Shown one piece after another: positions 8,161 through 15,854 of a stretch of DNA of 64,000 bases (the stretch's first letter is position 1; every line of letters starts with the position of its first letter). Position numbers and translations under genes: made by a program. The notes under the pieces were generated by a model, which saw nothing but the letters and a program-made list of their open reading frames with translations, ran no database searches and was not told the DNA's origin. Origin of the DNA: Asanoa hainanensis (lineage in GTDB: Bacteria > Actinomycetota > Actinomycetes > Mycobacteriales > Micromonosporaceae). The stretch covers positions 62,001 through 126,000 of the forward strand of contig NZ_FZPH01000020.1 in the NCBI RefSeq assembly GCF_900188485.1, in the 5' to 3' direction.

Positions 8161-9062
8161 ATGACGTCGGATTCGCCGACCAGTCCGGTCATCGCCGGCC
8201 GTCGTTTACGCGCTCTGCTGCGCACCGCACGCGAGGTCAATGTCACCACGCAGGCCGAGGCGGTGCGCCAACTCGGCTGGTCGCTGTCGAAACTCATGCG
8301 GATCGAATCCGGTGGGGTGTCGGTCAGCGCGGCCGATGTTGCCACTCTGGCGGCCCTCTATCGCGTCGGGCCGGAGATGGAAGCCCAACTCGCGGAGCTG
8401 TCCGCGGCCGCGCGCGGACGGGGCTGGTGGTCGGACCTCCTTCGCAGGCACGAGTTCGGCACCAATTACCGCACCTATGTGGGCCTGGAGTGGGGAGCTT
8501 CCAGCGTCAGCTCATATCAGATGATCTTGGTTCCGGGCATCTTCCAGACGCCGAGCTACATCGAGCACATCCTCTACGGCGATCTGCCTACCGGTTCGTC
8601 GCAGCACCGAAGGAACGCGAGCTCGGTCCGGCGAACCCGGCAGGAAGAGATCCTCAACCGAGCCTCGCCACCGCAAATCTTCGCGCTGCTCGACGAGTCC
8701 ATCGTCCACCGCCCGTCGGCGATCACCAGACGATGTGCGAGCAGCTTCGTTGGCTCGTCGAGCTGACACGACGCCCCAACATCGAGATCAGAGTTCGCCC
8801 CTTCGCTGCCGGGGTCCCGCATTATCTGACCTCCTTCACGCTGCTTGGCTTCGAGCAGGACCCGGGCGTTCTCTACGCGGAGAACGTTCAGAGCGACATG
8901 CTCAGTGAAGTCGCCGAGGAGGTCGCGCGGGCACGGACAGCATTCGAGCGCATGTGGACCGAGGCATTGCCGAACACGCAGACGCGCGCGCTGCTCCGCC
9001 GGGCGGCCGACGCCTACGCGTCCGGCAGGGGCTCAGGTCTTGTCGATGGCGCTCGACAATGA
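8161..9062 (+). pseudogene. XRE/DUF5753 regulator interrupted by a one-base frameshift
   Basis: The first frame (8161 to about 8714) encodes the helix-turn-helix and most of the DUF5753 domain up to FALLDESIVHRP. The family sequence then continues in another frame: VGDHQTMCEQLRWLVELT, PNIEIRVRPFAAG, LYAENVQSD, to the stop at 9060-9062. The switch falls in the CCC at 8712-8714, and one extra C there would restore a normal protein of about 300 residues. Without it the product stops at 8766 after 201 residues. This is either a real recent inactivation or a sequencing error in a C run. The 3' end overlaps the convergent NACHT gene by 30 bases. Confidence 0.8.
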
Positions 9063-11615
9063 GCGGCTCCGACCTCGTCGACCGTGGCCGTTGTGCAAGC
9101 GCAGAGCTTGGGAACCGGCGTTGGTCTCGACGGTCAGCGCCTCCTCGAGCCGGTCCCACGACTCGGTCGGCAGCACCGCCCACCACAGCCTCGCGAACCC
9201 CCGCACCTGCGACTGGGCCGCCGGGAAGCCCCCGGCCGCTCCCGCGAGCAGCACCAGGTTGACAGTGTAGAGAGCAGCACGGTCGATGACGTCGAAGACC
9301 GTGGGACGGTAGTCCGACGGCACCTCCCCGGAGCGGGCGCCGGCGACCAGGTGACGCGCTGACTCTACGATCTGCTGCCGAAAGGGCTCATCGCGGGCCA
9401 GCAGCAACTGCCGAGCGAACTCGAGGGCCGGGCGACGTTCGACGAGCGGCTGGTGTGACAGCAACGCCCGCAGCATGCCGTCGTCCGGCTTGGGGTGGGA
9501 CGAGGGGTCTGCGCGGTGAATCGCATGCTGGCGCGCGTATCCCTCCAGCAGCCGGATCGCGCGGTCCGCGAGCAGGAACTCGCCGAAGGTGGCATGCAGG
9601 AACTCGTAACTCTGTCGGCCCGGACCGCTTCCCTCATCGGCGTGCGAGACGTGCACGAAGAAGAAGTTGCCCATCGTCTGCCGGGCCCGGCCCAGCCGCG
9701 CGCCGAAACCCCGCTGGCTGTGCGGCTCGCCCGCGCCGAGAAGGGCTTCGAGATCGCGGTCGAGATCTTCTTCCGCCGCGTACTGCCGACCCCGGTTGAA
9801 CATGGCGTACGCGGCGATGCTGAGCGCCCAACGTTCGGTGGCTATGAGCGCCGGCACGTCCTCCGGCGCCGGCGGCCGCTCCGGCTTCTCGATGACCTGC
9901 CGGCGGATGAAGCTCTCCAGCAGGCGTTGGTATAGCGCAGCCGTCGACAGGTCGCCCGCGTCCAGGCGTTCGGCGGCGGGATCGGCGGCGTAAATCGCCA
10001 ACATCGTGAGCAGCAGCGGTTGCCGGGCCAACGTTCCATGATGGAGGACCTCGTCGACCGTCAACGGCCGGAAGCCGTCCGCTGCGGCGTTCACCGCATT
10101 CCACGCCGACAGCCAGGACCCGAGCTGGGCGTTGTCGAAATCTTCCAGCTTGACCAGCAGGCAACCCGGCGGGATGCGGGCGCGGTCGACGACCAGCGTG
10201 CGCGAGGTGACGACGACGGCGACCGGGCGGCCGAGGTCGTACTCATGCTCCTGGAAGGCCTTGACCTCCGTCAGGTAGCTCGACTGGGCGGCACCGGTCG
10301 CCTGCATCAGCTCGTCGAACCCGTCCAGGAGGACCACCCGCACCGCGTCGCGGCCCTCGTCGGCGATGCGCGCCCAGGAGACCTGCTCGTGCAGCAGATC
10401 TTGCAGCGCCGTCTCGATCTGCGCGTGCACCGAGTCGTCCGCGTTGACCCGCCGCAGCTGCACCGGCACGACGGTGAACGACTCCGACGGCAGGCGGGCG
10501 GCGAGAACCGAGGTCAGCATGGACTTCCCGGCGCCCGGATGGCCGAGCACGACCAAGGGCGCTCGGACCGACTGCGGGTGCGCCAGAAAGGCGGCGAGGA
10601 ACTCGTCGAGCCTGTCGTGCACCGGCTGGTCGGTCCACCAGGCTTCCTGCGACGCCCTGGCGCCAGGACCGGACAGGGCGGTGCGGAAGCGCGGGGTGAC
10701 AAAGCCTTCGCTCACGGTCGGCAGGGACAGACCCGACGGCACGCTCCCCGTCCGCAGAAGCGGCTTGTGGAGGGCCGCGGCGTTCACCCGGGCCAGGCGC
10801 GACCGGTAGAGGTCGACCTCGGGTCGCCCTCGGGTGTTCGCCGACGCGAGCAGGTCGTGCAGCTTTCCCATCGCCTCCGACTGGCCGGCGAGGATCTCGG
10901 CCATCGCCTGGTTGAGGGTGTTGAGGCGGTCGCGGGTCGCGGCGTGTTCGCCGATGGAGGCCCAGACGAAGAACTCCGGCACATCGGCCGCCATCTGCGT
11001 GTAGCGCTCCCGATAGAGGCTGATGGCGAGGTCGCTCACCTCCGCGCGCAGAGCACCGGCGTCGACGTCGAGCTCCCGCCAGGCGCGCAGACCCTCGAAG
11101 AACGCCACCGCCTTGTTGGCCAGAGCCGTGAAGCGGGGCGCCAACTCCTCGACCAGGTTCTCCTGGAAGCCCCGGGTAGGACCGGGCATCGGCATGTCGG
11201 CTGCCAACAGGGCGGCCGTCCACTCCTGCTGCTTCACCAGATGTCCCGGGGCGGAGGCGAGCTGTAGCTTCTCCTCCTCCGTGACCTCCAGCCGCGCGAA
11301 GCTCGGGCCGACCCGCTGTGCGATCGCATCGAAGATGGCCGACAGCGCGACGGTCGTGTGCGCTGCCGCGATCAGCTCCAAGCGGTCGCGGCCACCGGCG
11401 CTGCCGAGCCGCTCCGTGGCCCGCCCGAGGCCGTCACGCAGCGCGCCGGTCAGCTCTTGCTTGGCGTCGACCAGCGCCAGCACCGGCGGGAACACCACGG
11501 CGCCCAGCAGCAGTCCCGCATCGGCGAGCCGGTCGAGGAGGCGGAGGATGCGGTGTTGGCGGCCGTGGATGATCTGGAGTGCACCCGCGTAGGTGAGCGG
11601 TGAGGAGTCCCGCAT
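9033..11615 (-). CDS. NACHT-domain NTPase (bacterial NLR-like) with helical N-terminal domain
   Basis: 860 residues. The N-terminal 330 residues are all-helical, beginning LTYAGALQIIHG, and resemble the NACHT N-terminal helical (NNH, probably NNH7) domains of actinomycete NACHT proteins. The NTPase core has Walker A GHPGAGKS at 358-365, Walker B VVLLDGFDEL near 425-434, a VVVTSRT sensor strand and an RQPLLLTMLAIYA helix. YEFLHATFGEFLLADRAIR follows near 660-690, as in STAND NTPases after the winged helix. No repeat sensor domain is obvious after it. Family members act in antiphage or conflict systems; this one lies alone beside the DUF397/XRE cluster. ATG at 11615. Confidence 0.87.
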   Translation of the reverse strand: MRDSSPLTYAGALQIIHGRQHRILRLLDRLADAGLLLGAVVFPPVLALVDAKQELTGALRDGLGRATERLGSAGGRDRLELIAAAHTTVALSAIFDAIAQRVGPSFARLEVTEEEKLQLASAPGHLVKQQEWTAALLAADMPMPGPTRGFQENLVEELAPRFTALANKAVAFFEGLRAWRELDVDAGALRAEVSDLAISLYRERYTQMAADVPEFFVWASIGEHAATRDRLNTLNQAMAEILAGQSEAMGKLHDLLASANTRGRPEVDLYRSRLARVNAAALHKPLLRTGSVPSGLSLPTVSEGFVTPRFRTALSGPGARASQEAWWTDQPVHDRLDEFLAAFLAHPQSVRAPLVVLGHPGAGKSMLTSVLAARLPSESFTVVPVQLRRVNADDSVHAQIETALQDLLHEQVSWARIADEGRDAVRVVLLDGFDELMQATGAAQSSYLTEVKAFQEHEYDLGRPVAVVVTSRTLVVDRARIPPGCLLVKLEDFDNAQLGSWLSAWNAVNAAADGFRPLTVDEVLHHGTLARQPLLLTMLAIYAADPAAERLDAGDLSTAALYQRLLESFIRRQVIEKPERPPAPEDVPALIATERWALSIAAYAMFNRGRQYAAEEDLDRDLEALLGAGEPHSQRGFGARLGRARQTMGNFFFVHVSHADEGSGPGRQSYEFLHATFGEFLLADRAIRLLEGYARQHAIHRADPSSHPKPDDGMLRALLSHQPLVERRPALEFARQLLLARDEPFRQQIVESARHLVAGARSGEVPSDYRPTVFDVIDRAALYTVNLVLLAGAAGGFPAAQSQVRGFARLWWAVLPTESWDRLEEALTVETNAGSQALRLHNGHGRRGRSRSLSSAIDKT

Positions 11616-11650
11616 GCACGCAGGGTACTCAAGACAACCAATAAAGAAAG

Positions 11651-11684
11651 GTCGCCGGCGAACCCTAGGGAGTTCGCCGGCGAC
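11651..11684 (-). terminator. Rho-independent terminator of the DUF6232 gene
   Basis: GTCGCCGGCGAA (11651-11662) pairs perfectly with 11673-11684. On the minus strand the stem is followed by CTTTCTTTATTGG, a clear T-rich tract. It lies 44 bases past the stop codon at 11728. Confidence 0.85.
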
Positions 11685-11727
11685 CCGCGCCCGCCCGCCG
11701 TGCGAGCGCTCTATTCGGGAAAGTCGT

Positions 11728-12225
11728 TTACCACGGGTAGACGTTGACCAGGGGCGGTGAGGCCATGCCGCCCATGCGGTAGACCTCCTGGGCGCGGAGC
11801 AGGGCTCTGGTTACCTGGCCGTATTCGCGCTCTTCGTCTGAGCTGAACAGCAGCACCGTCATGCCGCGGTAGTCGCCCCAGAGCTCGTAGGCCCGCGGGC
11901 GCATCCGGTGGCGGAAGGAGACCAGGGCGATCGGCACGAACGCCGCCGCGCCCAGCAGGAGGAACACCGTCGGGCTCAGGGTCGCGCCGCTGAAGCTCAT
12001 GGCGATGCCGACGCTGCCCAGGACCGCGCCGGTGACCAGGACCGACCGCATGGTGAGGCGGTCGTGCGGGCCGCGCGCGGTGCGCAGGTTGGACAGGTCG
12101 CGCACCGGGAACCGCCGGCCGGCCACCACGAAGGCCTCGCTCGTGACGAGGATGCCGGGCTGCCGGTAGAGCGGTGTCGGCGGTGGGCTGGCCGAGGTGA
12201 TGGGTTGCGGGCGGGTTGCGTTCAC
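11728..12225 (-). CDS. DUF6232 family membrane protein
   Basis: 165 residues from a GTG at 12225, chosen because GGAGG lies six bases upstream; the frame is open for 46 more codons with no such signal. A beta-rich N-terminal part (ILVTSEAFVVAGRRFPVRDLSNL, split here only by position 30-52) precedes two membrane segments (about 70-90 and 95-110). A cytoplasmic beta/alpha tail with YELWGDYRGMTVLLF and REYGQVTRALLRA follows. The pattern of a promoter-like strand domain, two helices and a PH-like tail fits DUF6232, an actinobacterial family without known function. A single-gene unit is implied by its own terminator. Confidence 0.8.
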   Translation of the reverse strand: MNATRPQPITSASPPPTPLYRQPGILVTSEAFVVAGRRFPVRDLSNLRTARGPHDRLTMRSVLVTGAVLGSVGIAMSFSGATLSPTVFLLLGAAAFVPIALVSFRHRMRPRAYELWGDYRGMTVLLFSSDEEREYGQVTRALLRAQEVYRMGGMASPPLVNVYPW

Positions 12226-12514
12226 GGGGTGCCTCCAGCAGCTCCGTGGTGCGGGCTGTGCTGTGACGTGCCGTTCCCGATCGGCCCTCCAGAGAAGCGA
12301 AGGCAGGTCGCGTTGATCCGCGGAGAGCCCGCCCGATGAGCGGCGGAAAAGCTCTACTGCCATTGTGCGAAACGCAAGCTAGTTGAGGGAAGTGCCGCAA
12401 TCGGCCACCTGGCACTTCGGGATGCCGCTGGCGGCGGTGTAGCCGGGTATTTACCCAGGTTGGGCGCGGTATGCACCGTCACTCCCGTGGGTGGGACCCG
12501 AAAATTGCGACAAA
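12226..12514. other. Intergenic region between DUF6232 gene and ABC operon end
   Basis: About 290 bases before the next hairpin. It should carry the promoter of the minus-strand DUF6232 gene. I see no gene with a ribosome binding site and coding-like composition, and no repeat. Confidence 0.5.
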
Positions 12515-12547
12515 GCGGCCGCCGTGCCCGCGGGACACGGCGGCCGC
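12515..12547 (-). terminator. Terminator of the branched-chain-type ABC transporter operon
   Basis: GCGGCCGCCGTG (12515-12526) pairs perfectly with 12536-12547. On the minus strand the stem is followed by TTTGTCGCAATTTT. It lies 11 bases beyond the stop of the substrate-binding protein gene. Confidence 0.85.
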
Positions 12548-12558
12548 CGGATGGATCC

Positions 12559-13842
12559 TCAGAGCTGTTCGAAGCAGGGCTTGTCGAGAGTGAACGCCTT
12601 CGCGGTCGGACCCTCGAAGAGCGGGCGGACCGGGGTGACGCCGGTCGGCGCCGCCGCGTCCACCTTGGAGATCTGCGTCTGGCGGAACGTCCCTGACGCG
12701 CCTCCGGCGTAGTTGCCGGCACCCGTCGGCAGCATGCCCTCGTAGTCGACCGAGTTGAGCTGCTTGACGGCGGCCAGCACGCCCGCCCGGGTCAGGTCAC
12801 CGTTGGCGTTCGCCTTCTCCAGGGCGGCCTTCATCGGGTACGACCAGACCCAGCCGGACGTGTAGCCGTCGGAGGGCGTCTTGCCCGGCAGCGCGTCCCG
12901 CATGGCCTTGTGGCCCGGCGAGTCGGTGCCCCACGAACCCCACGGCCCGCTCTGCTCGTAGAGCGCGGTCAGCGCCGGACCGGCCGGGCTCTGCAGCAGG
13001 GCCGGGTTCCAGGTCGGGCTCGTACCGATGAAGCGGCCCTTGAAGCCCCGGGCCGCCGCACCGCCGATGACCGCGGCCGCGTCGGCCGGGCCCGTCGTCA
13101 GGATCACGACGTCGGGCTGCTGCGAAAGGATCGCCCCGATCGCGCCGGCCTGCTTGTCGGTGCCGCTGTCGGTCTTCACGTTGGCGAACTCGAAGCCGAG
13201 CTTCTCCGACGCGAGCTTGGCGCCGGCCGCCGCGTCGTCGCCGTAGTCACCGGCCAGGTGCACGGCCATGACCTTCTTCGGCTGGTAAACCTCGTTGGCG
13301 TAGTCGAGCGCGTTCATCGACTCGATGCAGTAGTTGGCACCGGACTCGATGATCACGTCTTCGAACGCGTACGCCGAGGTCCACGCGGCCGGCGAACCGA
13401 CCACGTTGTTCGACTTCATGTCGGGCAGGATGGCCGCGGTGGTCGGCGACCCCAGGGTCTGCGCCAGCGCCAGGATGTTCGGCTTGATCTCCTGGTACAC
13501 CTGGTTGGTCACCTGCGGGTTGTATTTGTTGTCGCGGATGTATTTGGTGACGTCGACCTCGTAGTCGCCGATGCCGCCGTTCGTGTTGACGCGCTTCCAG
13601 AACGCCTTCTGCGCGTCGGTGATCGGGACCGCCAGCGCCCGGAACGGGCCCTCGGTCAGGTCCGACAGGATGCCGAGGTAGATGCAGCCCTTGTCTTTGT
13701 TGACGGCTTCGGGGCAAGGCTCGGACGTCACACCGACGTCGGTTTTGATGCCGGACTCCTCGGTCTCCGCATCGCTGCCACGGCAGCCGCCGAGGGCGAC
13801 CGCGAGGAGGACGACCACGGCACCGGATGCCAGTCGCTTCAT
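12559..13842 (-). CDS. ABC transporter substrate-binding lipoprotein, branched-chain amino acid (Peripla_BP_6) type
   Basis: 427 residues. The lipoprotein signal peptide MKRLASGAVVVLLAVALGGC places the lipidated Cys at position 20. The mature part is a two-lobed type I periplasmic-binding fold (GILSDLTEGPFRALAVPI, AVHLAGDYGDDAAAGAKLA, VVILTTGPADAAAVIGGA). It captures the substrate for the LivH/M-F/G importer encoded upstream in the same operon. ATG at 13842 has AGAGG five bases upstream; an in-frame GTG at 13848 is less likely. As last gene it lies ten bases after LivM and before a strong terminator. The ligand is not predictable; the embedded acyl-CoA ligase argues for a carboxylic acid rather than leucine. 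Confidence 0.9.
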   Translation of the reverse strand: MKRLASGAVVVLLAVALGGCRGSDAETEESGIKTDVGVTSEPCPEAVNKDKGCIYLGILSDLTEGPFRALAVPITDAQKAFWKRVNTNGGIGDYEVDVTKYIRDNKYNPQVTNQVYQEIKPNILALAQTLGSPTTAAILPDMKSNNVVGSPAAWTSAYAFEDVIIESGANYCIESMNALDYANEVYQPKKVMAVHLAGDYGDDAAAGAKLASEKLGFEFANVKTDSGTDKQAGAIGAILSQQPDVVILTTGPADAAAVIGGAAARGFKGRFIGTSPTWNPALLQSPAGPALTALYEQSGPWGSWGTDSPGHKAMRDALPGKTPSDGYTSGWVWSYPMKAALEKANANGDLTRAGVLAAVKQLNSVDYEGMLPTGAGNYAGGASGTFRQTQISKVDAAAPTGVTPVRPLFEGPTAKAFTLDKPCFEQL

Positions 13843-13851
13843 GCGCACCTC

Positions 13852-14973
13852 TTAGTAGGAGAAGGGCCAGGACTTCCAGTAGTTGCGCGCACGGACCCAC
13901 AGGCCGAAGAGCCCGCGCGGTTCGAAAATCAGGAACACGATGATCAGGACGCCGTAGAGGATCGACTCGACCTGGAGCACGTTGGGCACCTCGTTGGCGT
14001 CCGTGCTGATGAACGGGAGAAACGCCTGCAGCTCGCGGATGATCCGGGGCAGCAGGGTGATGAAGAACGCCCCCGCGATCGCACCGGAGATGGTGCCGGC
14101 ACCGCCGATCAACACCATCGCGATGTACTGGACCGACAGCAGCAGGCTGAACGACGTCGGCTCGATGTAGCCCGTCACCGTGAACAGCAGCGCGCCCGCG
14201 CAGCCGGCGTAGAAGGACGAGACCGCGAACGCGATCGTCTTGTAGCGGGCCAGGTTGACGCCGATCACGCCGGCCGCGATGTCGCGGTCGCGGATCGCCG
14301 TGAACGCCCGGCCGACCCGCGACCGGGCCAGGTTGCGTGCCGCCAGCGCGAACACCAGCAGCAGCGCGGCCATCAGCCAGAACAGCTTCTGGTCGCGGGT
14401 GACCGAGGCGCTGGTGGTGAACAGCGAATAGCCGAAGATCTCCAACGTGGGTGCGGGCCGGCCCACGCCGACGCCGCCGGTGACGCTGGCCCACTCGTTG
14501 AAGACGTGCTGGCCGATGAAGACCAGGCCCAGCGTGACGATCGCCAGGTAGAGGCCGCGCAGCCGGGTGGCCAGCGGTGCCACGATGACGCCGAACAGCC
14601 CGGCGACCAGGCCCGCGGCGGGCAGCCAGACGAGGATGTTGGTGACGCCGTAGCCGACGGTGCGGCCGTCGGGGTCACCGCTGATCACCGACGCCGTGTA
14701 CGCGCCGATGCCGAGGAAGAAGGCGTGCCCGAGGGAGACCTGGCCGGCGTACCCGGTCACGAGGCCCAGCCCGATCGCGCCGATCGCGGCGATGCAGCAG
14801 GTCGCGAGCAGTTGCAGCTCGGCGTCGGCCAGCAGGAAGGGCAGGAGCGCGGTCACCGCGAGCAGCACGCCGAACGCCACCTTGCGGGTGGTCGTCGGGA
14901 ACAGGCTCATCTCGCTGGGGTACGAGGTGAACAGCAGCGGCCGGCCGCGCGGAGCCTTGGTGGCGACGGTCAT
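13852..14973 (-). CDS. Branched-chain-type ABC transporter permease (LivM-like)
   Basis: 373 residues, about ten membrane helices. The segments IGLVTGYAGQVSLGHAFFLGIGAYT and AFAVSSFYAGCAGAL/LIGGAGTISGAIAGAFF are the LivM-family signatures (quoted from two separate helices). It forms the translocation pore with the LivH-like protein. The ATG at 14973 overlaps the LivH stop (ATGA), showing translational coupling. The C-terminus (FLIFEPRGLFGLW) is the usual LivM ending. An upstream open extension inside LivH is not used. Confidence 0.92.
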   Translation of the reverse strand: MTVATKAPRGRPLLFTSYPSEMSLFPTTTRKVAFGVLLAVTALLPFLLADAELQLLATCCIAAIGAIGLGLVTGYAGQVSLGHAFFLGIGAYTASVISGDPDGRTVGYGVTNILVWLPAAGLVAGLFGVIVAPLATRLRGLYLAIVTLGLVFIGQHVFNEWASVTGGVGVGRPAPTLEIFGYSLFTTSASVTRDQKLFWLMAALLLVFALAARNLARSRVGRAFTAIRDRDIAAGVIGVNLARYKTIAFAVSSFYAGCAGALLFTVTGYIEPTSFSLLLSVQYIAMVLIGGAGTISGAIAGAFFITLLPRIIRELQAFLPFISTDANEVPNVLQVESILYGVLIIVFLIFEPRGLFGLWVRARNYWKSWPFSY

Positions 14974-15854
14974 ACGCGCTCGACCTCCCGCGTGCCGAAG
15001 AGCCCGTAGGGGCGGACGAGCAGGACCAGCAGCATGAGCACGTACGGCGTGATCACCGAGACGTTGCCACCGAGCCACGGCAGGTCGTTCTGGTACGTGG
15101 CGACCAGCTCCTGCGCGACGCCGACCGCCAGCCCGCCGAGCACGGCGCCGGGCAGCGAGTCCAGCCCGCCGAGGATGATCACCGGAAGCGCGACGAGCGC
15201 GGTGAGCCAGAGGTTGCCGTCGAAGCTGACGCCCGCGGTCGCGAACGTGCCGCCCACCGCCGCCAGCGCGCCGGCCAGCGCCCAGCTCAGGGCGAACACC
15301 GCGCCGACCGAGACCCCTTGGGCCAGCGCCGCTTCCTGGTCGTCGGCGGCGGCGCGCATGGCCAGGCCCATCCGGGTGAACCGGAAGAACGCGAACAGCG
15401 CGGCGACCAGCAGTGCCGTGGCCAGGAAGGCGGCGACGTGCCGCTGCTGCACCTGGAGCGAGCCGAGCTGCCAGCTGTCGAGGCCCCAGGGGTCGTGCAC
15501 GTTGCGCACGTCGAGGCCGATGAAGATGTTGACCACCACGCGGATGGCGACGTCGACGCCGAGCGTGATGATCGCGACGACGAACGCCGGGCGGCCGACC
15601 ATCGGGCGCACCGCGCCGCGCTCGATGCCCAACGCCAGCACGGCGGTCAGCAGCGCGGCCACCGGCAGGGCGACCCAGAACCCGAGCGGGCCGGCCAGGT
15701 GGCTGACCAGCACGACACCGGCGAGCATCAGGGCGGGCTGGGCGAAGCTGATCACCCGGGTCGCCTTGTAGATGATGACGAAACCGAGCGCCAGCAACGC
15801 GTAGACGCTGCCGACGCCCAGCCCCCGGACTATCCCCTCGAGCAGAGCAATCAT
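14970..15854 (-). CDS. Branched-chain-type ABC transporter permease (LivH-like)
   Basis: 294 residues, eight or so helices. It starts MIALLEGIVRGLGVGSVYALLALG, typical of LivH with its early GLxxGSxYALxALG pattern, and has RAAADDQEAALAQGV and VIILGGLDSLPGAVLGGL later. It pairs with the LivM-like permease. The ATG at 15854 overlaps the acyl-CoA ligase stop by four bases, so it is the fourth gene of the operon. Substrate specificity is set by the binding protein and is unknown. Confidence 0.92.
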   Translation of the reverse strand: MIALLEGIVRGLGVGSVYALLALGFVIIYKATRVISFAQPALMLAGVVLVSHLAGPLGFWVALPVAALLTAVLALGIERGAVRPMVGRPAFVVAIITLGVDVAIRVVVNIFIGLDVRNVHDPWGLDSWQLGSLQVQQRHVAAFLATALLVAALFAFFRFTRMGLAMRAAADDQEAALAQGVSVGAVFALSWALAGALAAVGGTFATAGVSFDGNLWLTALVALPVIILGGLDSLPGAVLGGLAVGVAQELVATYQNDLPWLGGNVSVITPYVLMLLVLLVRPYGLFGTREVERV

